Origin: Chlorobiota bacterium
GTDB lineage: Bacteria > Bacteroidota > Ignavibacteria > Kapaibacteriales > UBA961
Direction: 5' to 3'
Length of the DNA: 64,000 bases
Assembly (NCBI GenBank): GCA_014191195.1
Contig: BJGZ01000009.1
Location: forward strand, 30,258-94,257
A program made the translations under genes and the position numbers. Below the pieces are notes generated by a model. The model did no database searches and was not told where the DNA came from. It saw only the letters and a program-made list of their open reading frames with translations. Every line of letters starts with the position of its first letter. Position 1 is the stretch's first letter. Below, one piece after another: positions 52,371 through 62,874 of the stretch.

Positions 52371-53030
52371 ATGTCTGAGGCCAATTTGCTGTCAGATATG
52401 CAAGACAATAAATCATTTGATGAGTTTCTTCCTGTATTAGAGGCATTGATATTTGCTTCTGAAGAACCCCTACAGATAGGGGTAATTTCAGACATATTAC
52501 AACAATCTGAATTTCGGGAATTTGCAGATGCCGATACAATTGCACAGGCAATATTATCCATAAATAGTCAATTATCAGAATATAGAAGACCATATACCAT
52601 AATAAAGATAGCAGGTGGTTATCACTTTGTAACATTAAATGGCTATGGCATGTACATACAAAGATTATTGAAGTCTAAATCTAAAAAAAGAATGTCTCAG
52701 GCTGCTTTAGAAACTTTAGCAATTATAGCCTATAAGCAACCAGTAACTAAGCCTGATATTGAGTCTATTCGTGGAGTAAATTCTGGAGATATTGTTAATT
52801 CACTTCTTGATAGAGAATTAATTACAATGTTAGGAAGATCTGAATCACTTGGCCGACCACTATTATATGGCACTACATCAGAATTCTTGAGGGTTTTCGG
52901 CTTAAATGCTCTAGAAGATTTGCCAAAAATGAAAGAAATCGAAGAAATGATTGAGTTTCAACCGCAAAGTATGGCTGCAGAATTAAGCGCAGCGGCATTA
53001 TTTATAGATGATTCTTCATCTTTAACATGA
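52371..53030 (+). CDS. scpB: Segregation and condensation protein B
   Basis: ScpB is the winged-helix (kite) subunit that joins ScpA and SMC in the chromosome condensin. The 219-residue protein shows LEALIFASEEPLQIGVIS at the first winged helix, AGGYHFVTLNGYGMYIQRLL in the wing, and the conserved core SQAALETLAIIAYKQPVTKPDIESIRGV followed by RPLLYGTTSEFLRVFGL in two recognised parts. GGAG lies six bases before the ATG. scpA and smc are not in the window. The preceding 190 bases hold the dnaK terminator and no other clear element. Confidence 0.94.
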   Translation: MSEANLLSDMQDNKSFDEFLPVLEALIFASEEPLQIGVISDILQQSEFREFADADTIAQAILSINSQLSEYRRPYTIIKIAGGYHFVTLNGYGMYIQRLLKSKSKKRMSQAALETLAIIAYKQPVTKPDIESIRGVNSGDIVNSLLDRELITMLGRSESLGRPLLYGTTSEFLRVFGLNALEDLPKMKEIEEMIEFQPQSMAAELSAAALFIDDSSSLT

Positions 53031-53070
53031 TGATTTTTATCATAGAATAATATTCTTTAAACAAGTTATT

Positions 53071-53817
53071 ATGCAACAGACAGAAGAGATACACAAGCGT
53101 TTACATTTATTGGAAACATCCTTAAAAAGAATGCGTTTAAGTAATATACTATTGATATGTATATGCAGTTGTATATTGTTTTATGGATTTATCGGAAAGG
53201 ATAAAATATTGTCAATCGATAATATAGAAGCAGATAATATTGCTGTTAATAATATCGATATTGTTGATAAAAGTGGTAAAAGAAGAATGAAAATTGGAAT
53301 GAGTGCTGACCAAAAAATTAGCATTATATCCATTTTTGGAAAAGAATCAGGAATACCAGCAATACTGCTTAATTCAGATATAACGGGTACTAATTCAGCA
53401 ATTGCTTTTTATGATTCTAAGTCTAGACCAAAATATACTGTAAAAGTTGAAAATGATACTAATTGTTATACTTTTCAATATGATAAAAATGGTAAAGTAT
53501 CTGGAGGTTATTTCAATATTGGAGGAATATCTTCAATATATACTTCAAGAATTCATTTAACTGATTCTGCTAATGTAAATAGAACTGTTATTGCATTAGA
53601 TGAAAAAGATAATTATAATCCATTTATCCTCTTTGCTGATAGCAAAAGTAAAATAAGATCAAAATGGTATTATTCGTCAAACGGGCCAAGTGGCTTTGCT
53701 CTTTTTAATGAAAAACAGCAAAATCAAGGCTTATTTGGAGTACTTCCAAATGGCAATACATTTGTTACTTTATATGACAGTTTAGGAAATAAACAAATAC
53801 TTATGCCTAAACAATAG
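53071..53817 (+). CDS. Membrane-anchored beta-rich hypothetical protein
   Basis: A 248-residue protein. Residues 1-22 form a charged, possibly coiled helix (EEIHKRLHLLETSLKRM), residues 23-43 a membrane segment (SNILLICICSCILFYGFIG), and the rest is built of short strands. It contains IDNIEADNIAVNNIDIVDKSGKRRMKIG in two overlapping repeats of the I-x-[AV]-x-N-I type, then several DSK or D-x-x-G turns (YDSKSRPKYTV, FADSKSKIRSKWY, YDSLGNKQIL) spaced 40-90 residues apart. Similar 'vvDenGkrRi.ig' repeats occur in uncharacterised proteins of several phyla. Function unknown. It lies 40 bases after scpB. Confidence 0.6.
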   Translation: MQQTEEIHKRLHLLETSLKRMRLSNILLICICSCILFYGFIGKDKILSIDNIEADNIAVNNIDIVDKSGKRRMKIGMSADQKISIISIFGKESGIPAILLNSDITGTNSAIAFYDSKSRPKYTVKVENDTNCYTFQYDKNGKVSGGYFNIGGISSIYTSRIHLTDSANVNRTVIALDEKDNYNPFILFADSKSKIRSKWYYSSNGPSGFALFNEKQQNQGLFGVLPNGNTFVTLYDSLGNKQILMPKQ

Positions 53818-54114
53818 CTAATAATCAAAGTATGTTAACTCTCAGTAATATTGATGTTTAAGCGTCATATATTTTTGTAGTTCGTTGTATTATTTATATA
53901 TTGCGTTCCTATTATAATGTGGATAAGTATCTATGCTATATAGAATGCAAGGACTTAAGTCTATAGTATATATAAGTTTTAGTCCTTTATTTTGCAATTT
54001 ATAATGTGATACATTATTACTCTTTTAATGAGTAATGTTTCACTTCTGTTATATAAATAAGAATATTTTTTTGTAATTATATATAATACCCATTCATTTT
54101 GTAAGGACACAATT
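53818..54114 (+). other. Intergenic region before the 2887-residue protein gene
   Basis: 297 bases without a gene. An imperfect hairpin lies at 54006-54043 (arms GTGATACATTATTACTC and GAGTAATGTTTCAC), and AAGGA at 54102-54106 is the ribosome-binding site of the next gene. I find no full TTG-N17-23-TAnnTTTG promoter. Confidence 0.4.
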
Positions 54115-57100
54115 ATGAAACTATCGTGTCGAAATGTGTTACGCCTATCTACTATGGCGTTTGTTTTATTATCATCCACTTCGGTTTTTGCTGTTGATTG
54201 GTATGTAAAAACCACAGGTAATAATGCCGCCCTTGGTACTTCTTGGGCAACTGCTTTACAAACAATTAGCCAAGCGGTTCTAAATTCAAATGATGGTGAT
54301 ATTATATATGTTGAAGGTGGAACATATATAGAACAAGTAGAAATTGTGAATAAAACCTTAACAATTCAGGGAAGCCAAAATGCTGGTGCCGGTGTAACCA
54401 GAACAGTTATTAAAGCTCCAGCATGGGGTACAATGACTTCAAAAACAGATGGTACAAATTTAAATTGGACTGGAGCTGATAAAATTGAGTCAAGTACTTT
54501 TAATGCAGTAGTTTTTGTAAATGCAAATACTAATACAATAGAAGTTTATCTTAAAGGCATTGATGTTAATGGTGATAATCAATTGGATCAAGCCGGAACA
54601 ACAATGTTTTTTGGTATTGCTTTCAAAACAGCAGGTGGTGGAATTGGTGGTTCTGCAAGTGACAGTGTAAGTGTTTTTAATGTTAAATCAGCAGCAGCTG
54701 TTAATAATGCTAAAAACCTAGGTATGGGAGTTGTTTTCTTTGGCAAAGCAGCACCTGTAATGTCTCATGTAAGAATATATAACTATCGTAATGCTGGTAT
54801 TGCTGTTTTAGGTAACAGTACTTCAAGCTTAAGTTCTACTGTGGCTAATCAACCAAATCCTACAATTGAAGACAATGTTATTACTGGTTCAAATTTTTCA
54901 GGAACAACTTCTGAAAACTTTATTCAAGCTGGTATTTTGGTTGCTAATGGTGGTAGATCTATAACTCGTAGAAATTTAATTTGGAAAAATCGTTGTGGAA
55001 CTGCAGACTATGCAACTGGACGCTTTGCATATGGAATATATTGCTATGATGCACGTTCAAATACAATCGGCGATGTTTCATCTACAAAATCAAATGGTAA
55101 TTTGATTACTGATAATGAAATCGGTTTATATGTAAGAATAACATCTAGTGCAATCCCAACTTCTGTATATACTATACGTCAAAATACAATTGTATATAAT
55201 GGTAATATGACACCATGTGGTAAAAAACCACATTATACTGCAGCAGCTTCAGAGTGGACAACTTATGGCGCCGTTAGATTTAGACATGAGCCAGGAACAT
55301 CCCAAACTTTAGCTTTAGCAAGTAATGCTTGGGGTAATGCAGAAGCAAATAATTTCTACTCTATTTCTCCTACAGGTGCTGAATATACAAATGCAAGCTA
55401 TAATACTACTAAAGTTGCTTTTTGGAGACAAATGACAGAAGACAATATTTCTGCTACTACTCCTTTAAGTTCTCCAGTTGCTACTACAATGCTTGTTAAT
55501 AGTAGTTATTCTCCAGGAACAGAACCATCAGGTGCTGGTTTTCTTAATGGAATGAATGCTAATCTTAGCTATGGATATTCAAATTTTAATTCTTTAAGAA
55601 ATGCTGTGTATGCAGCGGTTGTTCCAAGTACTGGAAGTCCTGCAACAATTGAAGTTTCTTCTAATATCACAGAAGACAGTACAATTATCATTCACAAAAG
55701 AATTAGAATTAATGGTACCGTTTCCGCTTGTGCATCAAGATGGGAAATTAAATTAGCAAATGGTGTTGATGGCCCAACATTTTGGTTAATGGGCTTAAGT
55801 ACTGGTTCATCTAGTGCAGACCCTATAAACAGACAACCAGACAGTATCCGTATTGATAATTTTAGAATTATAAAAAATAATACTCAAAGTTCTAATTCAG
55901 GTTATGCATTCTTAGTAACTGGTGCAAGTGCTGGTAATAATACCCCATTAGGTACCAGATTAAGTGGTATGGCAGTAGATCCAAATTTTGTTGCCGCTTC
56001 TGGTTATGCAATTGCAACTACACAAAATGCTCCAAGTGTAGCCTTAAGATATGCAAGTTCTGCTCAAGCACGTTCAATAGTAAATGCTAAAAACTTATAC
56101 AGATTAGATTGTTCTACTATTGTTAGCGGTACAGATATTTATGAACTTGATGACAATAGCAATATTGCTAGAGTTATGTTTGACAATACTGTATACGTTG
56201 CATCTTGTAATGAATTACAAGATGCTATTGCAGCAGCTGAAGTTGGTTCACCAACAACAATCGTTAATACTGTTACTTTAATATGTCCAACTATATATGT
56301 TGATAATATTGCTACTATTCGTTTAAGAGCACAATTAACACCAACAGCAGTAACATTAACTATTCAAGCATTAGATTTGAATGGTTCTGGCACTACTGGT
56401 GGTGGCGGTTCTCTTGCTGTGTGTGATTTTCAAAAAGATATTTCAACTAATACAATCAATATTAATCGTATTAATATATGGCCACCAGCATGTCTTCAAA
56501 ACGCTGTTGATTTGATAGATAATAATGCAAGTTCAATTCTTTCAATTGCTGATGGAAATTCTTCAAGTGCTTCATTAGCATTTTCTGAGTCTCCAACAAA
56601 TGAATTAGTCATTGCAAAGCGTTTTGATTTTATGGGTGCCTTAAAATCAAGTGTTCGTAGCACAACTCCAAGTGCTGGTAATGCACAATTTAGTGGAACC
56701 ATTAAATTAAATGCTGGTGCTGACATCTCTAAAGGAAATGCAGGTACATTTACTTCTACCACAGGTACTTCATTTGGTAATGGTAATGATCAAGTACAAT
56801 TATCATTCTCTGCAACAAGTGGTACACTTACCAATTTTAATGGTAATGCAATCAATATGGCTTTATTGCTTATCAATAGCAGTACTGGTAGTAGTAAATT
56901 AAAACTTACAATTGCAAATTATGCAGCAGAAACCGCTACTTTAGATACAAGAGTGTATATGTATGGTTTAGCTAATAGAGGCTCATCAACCGGTACTATA
57001 ACACTTAATGGTTCTGGTAATTGTGCTTCTCCTTCTAAATTAGTAGACATCAATGTTTCAAATATGGTTGTTGCTTCAATTAATGACTGTATCCAAACTA

Positions 57101-60100
57101 CATTAGGCGAAGCAGCTTCACAAAGCAATCAAGGTGTTGGTACATCTGCATCTAATGGTTCAGGTGGAACTGTAAATATATCAGGTCTTACATATTCACA
57201 AGATGTAGAAATTGCTAAATCAGTAGCATTTACAAATGCAACACAACCACTATCTGCCGGAAATAATGTAACACTTCGTCGTGGTGCGGCACCAACAGGC
57301 TTGTCAAGCTTCACTATGGGTGTGTATATGAATCAAGCATCATCTTGGTCAGGAGCAACAAACCCTTCTCCAGTAGATGCTATGACTATAGTACAATCTG
57401 ATAATGGTGGAAGTAGCTTTATTGCATTTGCTGGTTATGGAACTACAGATAATGCAGGTGCTCCGTTAACAGGAAGCTCCGCTGGTGGTGTTTGGCAATT
57501 TAACAATCTATTAGTTTCAAAAGCTGTTGCTTTAAGGGGTCAACAATACCTACTTGGTGCAACAAACTTCACAAATTGTAGTACAGTCAATATTGATGTA
57601 GAGCCAGTTTACAATGCAAGTAGAAATTTAAATTTAGAAACTGTTATTGGTTCAGGAAGTAGCACATATAGTGTAGGTACAAATCCTGTTTTTGATATTC
57701 AAAATGATAATGTAAGTATTATTGGATTCCAATTCAATAATATCTCATCATCAGATGCTACTGCAAGAGCTATGGTTAGAGATAATAATGGATATGATAA
57801 TATATCAGTTAATAATAATATTATTTCTATCTCTGTTGCACCTACAAATATTCCAGGTTTAGTACTTGCTACAAATACTACATCAAGCAAGGACCTATGG
57901 ACAATTAATAATAATAGAGTTATAGCTTCAGGTTTTAGTAGTAATACTTGTCCATTAATAGACTTTCGGAACGGCGGTTCATTGATGTCTGGTAGCGGTT
58001 CATTAGATGCACTTTTAATTTCTGAAAATATTATTAATCCAAGTACTTCTGGAGAATCTGTAATAGCATTAAATAATATAAGAGGAAGTGCAGAGTCTAA
58101 AATAAAAGTTTTAAATAATTTTGTTAATTCTGCAAGATTGAGTGCAATAAATTTAACAGCAAACGCACCAACAAATCCTTTAAGTGGTTTTTTAATTAAA
58201 GGTAATTCTATTAATACATTTGGAACTAGTGCTTTAAATGTAAATCTTGGCAGCGTAGACCCAGGTAATGCAAAGATTGTTGTAAATAATAATGTGTTCA
58301 AAACTTCCAATGCAAATTGGGTTATAGCTTTCGATAATATGAATGGTATGACCACTAATCGTATTTATATAGATTCAAATAGAATAGAAGGTACTAATGG
58401 TATTATATTAAATGGTATAGCTGCAGCTACAGCAGCAATTTCAGTAAAGTTTAATTACTGGAATGATAATATGGGTCCAAGAATAAATTCTATTGTTAAT
58501 AATCTACCTGATAGAACTTATCCATCAAATACTATTTATCCATTTGTAAGCACAAGTGGTTCATTAATACAACAAGATGTTAATTGGATGTCTATAGGTG
58601 CAAATAATCCAGGTGCTAAATTCTCAATTTTACCTGTAGTAATTTCATCTACAGATAGAGAAACAGGTACTTGTGGATGGCAACCAAAAGATGTTATGGG
58701 TCCGGTATTGCGTATGAATGCAGCTGGAACACAGATAAAAGGTACTTATAATACTATTACTGCTGCACGTGATGATAATAGTAATTTCCAATATAATTCT
58801 TGGGGTACTTATTCATTAGGCAATCGTTTAGCAGCTGATGAAATTTGGGTATTAGGTACAGATAATGGTAATATCACTGGTTATTCTGGTGTTGAACCAA
58901 GTTATCCAGTAATATTCCCAGATCCAACAGATCCTACTGATGTTGTAGAACCAAGAGCAATCCGTGGTTATTTAGGTGGAAAAGGCGTTATTCAAGCTGG
59001 TAATTCAGGTATGATTAGTATTTCTAGTAGCCGTAATACAGGATTTGAAATTGATAATCTAGATGTAGAAAATCAAAGCAATGCTGCTACAGTTACTGTA
59101 TTTAATTTTGCAAATACAAGTGGTGATAATTATATCCATGATTGTGTATTTACACATAGTGGTGGTGGTGTTGGTCCTAATCAATATACAGGTATCAAGT
59201 ATAGTGGTACTTCTAATGGCAGATTCAGAGTTGAAAATGATACAACTCTTTCTATCGTAGCTGTTAATTATACAGGTGTTAGCATTGCAGGTTCTAATCT
59301 AGCAAGCACAACTAATATCAGTAATAATAGATTTAACACAGGTATCATTACTACAAATGCTACTGGTATACTTGTAACTTCTGCAGGTACTGGTATTACA
59401 ATTCATAATAATCTATTAACATCTACACAATCAACTAATTATAGTGGTATTGATGCATCTGGATTCCCTGGTGCAGAAACTATTGCTGTTACATCTAATA
59501 ATATTGATGCTGATGCTGTATCCAATGTATTTACAGGTATCAAAGTTGTTGCTTCTGGTAACAGTACAGATGCAGATATTACATCAAATACAGTTGACGG
59601 TGCAAGTTCATTAACATGGTTAGGTATAGTAGCTAATAACTTTGGTGGTGCAAGCCCTTCAGTTAATTCCAATACATTAATTGGTTCTACTACTCAAGAA
59701 AATACAACAGGTATTACTGTACAAAATGTTAAAAATTCAGCTACTATGTTGGTTCAATTCAATAGTCTTTCAAATGCAAATAGAGCAACTGGAACATTAT
59801 ATGGTGTGAAAGCACTTGGCACAGGTACATCAGTTACATTAAATGTGTTAAATAATACAATAAACGGTGGTTCTGATTCATACTATGGTGTACACAGTTC
59901 TATGACTGGTGCTACTTCAACTACAGTTCAATCTAATACTATTACTCCCGTTGGATCACAGTTTAACTTTAACGGTGTCTATGTAGAAGGTATATCAAAT
60001 ACAAATACTGTTCTTGTAGATCAAAACACAATTAATAATACTGGTGGAGCTACAGGTACATATAAAGGTATTTATTTTGATGGAACATCAAATGGTGCTT

Positions 60101-62778
60101 CAGTAACTTCTACTGCAAATACTGTAACAGGTGGCGGATTAAACTTCTATGGTATTAAATCTGCTGCAATCAAAATCGCAACATTTACTGCTAATTCAGC
60201 AAATGTCATACGTTCTAATAGTGGAGCTGTTACTCCAGAAATATTTGTTGGTATTGATGCTGGTACATTTAATTCAGCTAATCCGGAAACAGTAAATATT
60301 CAGAATAATACAATTGGTAATATTGCTGATGAATTTAAAACAACCTATTCTGGTATCATAGGTACAGGTTCTAATGCTTCTACATTGTTCACAGTAAGCA
60401 ACAATGGCATAAGCGGCGAAGCATTTGCTGCTGGTGCACCTGCATTTACAGGTATATCAATAACAAATGGTGGTCCTAGCTTTATATCTTCAAACAATAT
60501 AATAGCATATGATGGCTCATCTATGGATATTGTAAAAGGTATTGAATTAAATAATGCAGCTGCTACTTCTACAAGTACAATAAGTTCTAATAATATCAGT
60601 GGTTTAACTTATGCTTTAACATCATTTACAGGTATAAATGTAAATGGTGCAACACCAACAAATGCAACAGTACTTCACTCATCTAATATTATTAGAGGTG
60701 GTGGTGCTACATATACAGGTATTACTAATACTATCTCTAATAAAGGTTCTTTAACATCTTCATTTAATGAAGTGACTTCAGAGCGAGGTGCTAACTTTAT
60801 CAATGCATTTACAGGTATTACTATAAGTAACTTTAAGGCTTCAGCAAGCATTACTGTAAATTCTAATATAGTTGGCCATGATGGTGTTGGTGCTGTATCA
60901 ACTAATCTATCTAATAGCGGTTGGGCTAAAGGTATTGAAATCTTTGCTAATAATGTAACTACCGGAACAGTGACAAGTAATAATGTCCGCTTTATGTCCG
61001 CTAATACAGCAGCAGTTCTTGCTGATGCAGCAAAAGGTGCAGCTATCTATATCAAAAATGCCGATGGATTAACTATGTTCACCAATAACCTTAATGGTGG
61101 AAATGAAGATAATAGTCGTGGTAATAATGGTATAGTATTAGATGGAGCAACTGGTACTAATGGGTTTGTTACAATTGGTACATCAGGTTTTGCTAATAGT
61201 ATTGCTTTAACAACATCTCTATTCCAGGATAAACAAGTAAATCCAGAATTAGGTTATGGTATTAAAGTATTTGATAAAGCAGGTGCAGCTGTAAATCTTC
61301 AAGCTGCTATAAACTATAATACTATTGGTGATTTTAATAGCGGTTGTGCAAGTGGTGCTATCTATGTTGGTGGAACTTCAGGCCAAATTAAAAAAGGTAT
61401 TAATGAGTTTGAAATAACAAATAATACTATTAAAGGTGGAAATGCTGCTAATACAAATAATGGCATTACATCAAGTCTAGGTGCTGCTATTCAAATAGCT
61501 ACAAGTGTATATGGACAACAACCATCATCTGGTAGTGTATTTATTAATAATAATACAGTTGGTGGTACTGCAAGTGGTGAAGGTAATTCTATGGACTTAG
61601 CCATAGGAACATCTCCTGGCGGTGTTACTACATCTACTAATGCTAATAATTTAGCTATTGATGTAAGAGTTAATACCTTTAGAACTGATGCACAAACAAT
61701 TGCCAATAAATATGATATTGCCGATGCTCGTCCAAATGCTGGTGCTAATATCCGTAATATGTTTGGTTATCAAACTCCAACTACTTATCAAGGTGCACAA
61801 ACTGCTGGTAATGGTTATTCTGGTAATAATACATTCAGTTTTGCTACTATATTAACAGGTGAAGATAGTCCTGAAGATTATACTGTTGCAATGGAACGTA
61901 CTAAAGATGCAAAACCATGGAATACCGGTGAACCAGTTCGTATTAGCCGTATACTAACAAGTTTAAATACAGGTGTTACATATCTAACAACATCTAATAC
62001 CCTTGAAATGCGTGAAACAGCTGGTTATACACAAAATACTGGTGCTACTTATTGGTCAGAAGATTTTACATTTACTGATCAGAGAGCTCTATTATTAGGT
62101 CCTGCTGGTTCAGGTTATACAGTTGAAATGCTTGCACCATCAACAGGTGCTTCTGTACAAACTAATGGCCGTCAAAACAAAGACGTTCGTGGTAATATTA
62201 GGTTTAATGCATTGGCTTCATTAAATACTGGTAAAGTAGGCACAACACAAAATGATAAAGGCGATGTTTATCTACAATTAGGTTCTTCTTCAACTGATAG
62301 TCCTGTTAGTTACCGTTATCATTCAACAACTCTTGCTAGTTTAGCACCTGTTACAGGATCAGCAAACAGTACAGTTCGCGCAACAGATATCAAAGCATCA
62401 ATTGATGATGCAGATGATGATGGATTTGTAGCAAATGCATCTTCACAACGTCGTACTGGTGTATTCCGTGCTGGTAATGGTACTCAATTCACAAAAGAAA
62501 TTGCAGGTGCTGTTAGCGGTTCTAATCTTCTTGAAGTATACCCTAGCCCAGCAAATGGTGATGTAACTGTCAACTTTATTGTTCCTATTCAAGGTTTTGT
62601 ATCAGTAGAACTATACAATTCTTTAGGACAAAAAGTTACCGATATTACTAATGGTATGTTCAATGCAGATAGATATTCAGCAAGCTTTAATGTAAGTAAT
62701 TTACCAAGTGGTACGTATCAAGTACGTATTGCTAATGAACTATTTACTAAATCAACATCAATTGTTGTTTCAAAGTAA
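54115..62778 (+). CDS. Giant T9SS-secreted beta-helix protein
   Basis: A 2887-residue surface protein. It has a signal peptide (1-26, ending SVFA), then WYVKTTGNNAALGTSWATALQT, the common start of parallel beta-helix (pectate-lyase-like) domains, and IYVEGGTYIEQVEI. Residues about 1690-2240 are a long ladder of beta-helix rungs, each pair marked by [FY]-[TS]-G-[IV] and N-x-I, for example NAFTGITISNFKA and TYTGITNTIS. The C-terminal 85 residues form a type A sorting domain (VYPSPANGDVTVNF, LYNSLGQKVT, SGTYQVRIANE). Ser, Thr, Asn and Gly dominate and Cys is rare. Such proteins usually bind or degrade polysaccharide or act as adhesins; no catalytic set is evident. A terminator follows. Confidence 0.85.
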   Translation: MKLSCRNVLRLSTMAFVLLSSTSVFAVDWYVKTTGNNAALGTSWATALQTISQAVLNSNDGDIIYVEGGTYIEQVEIVNKTLTIQGSQNAGAGVTRTVIKAPAWGTMTSKTDGTNLNWTGADKIESSTFNAVVFVNANTNTIEVYLKGIDVNGDNQLDQAGTTMFFGIAFKTAGGGIGGSASDSVSVFNVKSAAAVNNAKNLGMGVVFFGKAAPVMSHVRIYNYRNAGIAVLGNSTSSLSSTVANQPNPTIEDNVITGSNFSGTTSENFIQAGILVANGGRSITRRNLIWKNRCGTADYATGRFAYGIYCYDARSNTIGDVSSTKSNGNLITDNEIGLYVRITSSAIPTSVYTIRQNTIVYNGNMTPCGKKPHYTAAASEWTTYGAVRFRHEPGTSQTLALASNAWGNAEANNFYSISPTGAEYTNASYNTTKVAFWRQMTEDNISATTPLSSPVATTMLVNSSYSPGTEPSGAGFLNGMNANLSYGYSNFNSLRNAVYAAVVPSTGSPATIEVSSNITEDSTIIIHKRIRINGTVSACASRWEIKLANGVDGPTFWLMGLSTGSSSADPINRQPDSIRIDNFRIIKNNTQSSNSGYAFLVTGASAGNNTPLGTRLSGMAVDPNFVAASGYAIATTQNAPSVALRYASSAQARSIVNAKNLYRLDCSTIVSGTDIYELDDNSNIARVMFDNTVYVASCNELQDAIAAAEVGSPTTIVNTVTLICPTIYVDNIATIRLRAQLTPTAVTLTIQALDLNGSGTTGGGGSLAVCDFQKDISTNTININRINIWPPACLQNAVDLIDNNASSILSIADGNSSSASLAFSESPTNELVIAKRFDFMGALKSSVRSTTPSAGNAQFSGTIKLNAGADISKGNAGTFTSTTGTSFGNGNDQVQLSFSATSGTLTNFNGNAINMALLLINSSTGSSKLKLTIANYAAETATLDTRVYMYGLANRGSSTGTITLNGSGNCASPSKLVDINVSNMVVASINDCIQTTLGEAASQSNQGVGTSASNGSGGTVNISGLTYSQDVEIAKSVAFTNATQPLSAGNNVTLRRGAAPTGLSSFTMGVYMNQASSWSGATNPSPVDAMTIVQSDNGGSSFIAFAGYGTTDNAGAPLTGSSAGGVWQFNNLLVSKAVALRGQQYLLGATNFTNCSTVNIDVEPVYNASRNLNLETVIGSGSSTYSVGTNPVFDIQNDNVSIIGFQFNNISSSDATARAMVRDNNGYDNISVNNNIISISVAPTNIPGLVLATNTTSSKDLWTINNNRVIASGFSSNTCPLIDFRNGGSLMSGSGSLDALLISENIINPSTSGESVIALNNIRGSAESKIKVLNNFVNSARLSAINLTANAPTNPLSGFLIKGNSINTFGTSALNVNLGSVDPGNAKIVVNNNVFKTSNANWVIAFDNMNGMTTNRIYIDSNRIEGTNGIILNGIAAATAAISVKFNYWNDNMGPRINSIVNNLPDRTYPSNTIYPFVSTSGSLIQQDVNWMSIGANNPGAKFSILPVVISSTDRETGTCGWQPKDVMGPVLRMNAAGTQIKGTYNTITAARDDNSNFQYNSWGTYSLGNRLAADEIWVLGTDNGNITGYSGVEPSYPVIFPDPTDPTDVVEPRAIRGYLGGKGVIQAGNSGMISISSSRNTGFEIDNLDVENQSNAATVTVFNFANTSGDNYIHDCVFTHSGGGVGPNQYTGIKYSGTSNGRFRVENDTTLSIVAVNYTGVSIAGSNLASTTNISNNRFNTGIITTNATGILVTSAGTGITIHNNLLTSTQSTNYSGIDASGFPGAETIAVTSNNIDADAVSNVFTGIKVVASGNSTDADITSNTVDGASSLTWLGIVANNFGGASPSVNSNTLIGSTTQENTTGITVQNVKNSATMLVQFNSLSNANRATGTLYGVKALGTGTSVTLNVLNNTINGGSDSYYGVHSSMTGATSTTVQSNTITPVGSQFNFNGVYVEGISNTNTVLVDQNTINNTGGATGTYKGIYFDGTSNGASVTSTANTVTGGGLNFYGIKSAAIKIATFTANSANVIRSNSGAVTPEIFVGIDAGTFNSANPETVNIQNNTIGNIADEFKTTYSGIIGTGSNASTLFTVSNNGISGEAFAAGAPAFTGISITNGGPSFISSNNIIAYDGSSMDIVKGIELNNAAATSTSTISSNNISGLTYALTSFTGINVNGATPTNATVLHSSNIIRGGGATYTGITNTISNKGSLTSSFNEVTSERGANFINAFTGITISNFKASASITVNSNIVGHDGVGAVSTNLSNSGWAKGIEIFANNVTTGTVTSNNVRFMSANTAAVLADAAKGAAIYIKNADGLTMFTNNLNGGNEDNSRGNNGIVLDGATGTNGFVTIGTSGFANSIALTTSLFQDKQVNPELGYGIKVFDKAGAAVNLQAAINYNTIGDFNSGCASGAIYVGGTSGQIKKGINEFEITNNTIKGGNAANTNNGITSSLGAAIQIATSVYGQQPSSGSVFINNNTVGGTASGEGNSMDLAIGTSPGGVTTSTNANNLAIDVRVNTFRTDAQTIANKYDIADARPNAGANIRNMFGYQTPTTYQGAQTAGNGYSGNNTFSFATILTGEDSPEDYTVAMERTKDAKPWNTGEPVRISRILTSLNTGVTYLTTSNTLEMRETAGYTQNTGATYWSEDFTFTDQRALLLGPAGSGYTVEMLAPSTGASVQTNGRQNKDVRGNIRFNALASLNTGKVGTTQNDKGDVYLQLGSSSTDSPVSYRYHSTTLASLAPVTGSANSTVRATDIKASIDDADDDGFVANASSQRRTGVFRAGNGTQFTKEIAGAVSGSNLLEVYPSPANGDVTVNFIVPIQGFVSVELYNSLGQKVTDITNGMFNADRYSASFNVSNLPSGTYQVRIANELFTKSTSIVVSK
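59185..60860 (+). repeat. Beta-helix rung ladder within the 2887-residue protein
   Basis: About 15 protein-level repeats of roughly 35-45 residues, each with a [FYW]-[TSYLN]-G-[IV] turn and a following S/N-N-x-I strand. At DNA level the string ACAGGTAT recurs at many of these turns, but the copies are diverged. Confidence 0.65.
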
Positions 62779-62800
62779 AAGCTAGTATATAGGTAAAATA

Positions 62801-62830
62801 AAAGCCCTTCCGAAATTCGGAAGGGCTTTT
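62801..62830. terminator. Bidirectional intrinsic terminator
   Basis: A 12-bp stem (AAAGCCCTTCCG with CGGAAGGGCTTT), loop of about five bases, with a T run after it on the plus strand and an A-rich flank that gives U-rich RNA on the minus strand. It can serve both the giant gene and the convergent crtI. Confidence 0.88.
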
Positions 62831-62874
62831 ATTATATTAGAACAATGATAAAGTTCGACAAAGTAAAGAGGTTT

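Noticed and set aside
57699..58355. A 218-codon open frame on the minus strand inside the giant beta-helix gene
   Set aside because: It lies fully antisense to a coding frame with strong family signals; the translation is low-complexity and hydrophobic, as expected from the complement of Asn/Ser/Gly-rich codons.
59185..60860. Repeated ACAGGTAT strings as a possible CRISPR array
   Set aside because: The spacing is irregular, the repeats are only 8 bases and they fall in frame at beta-helix turns.
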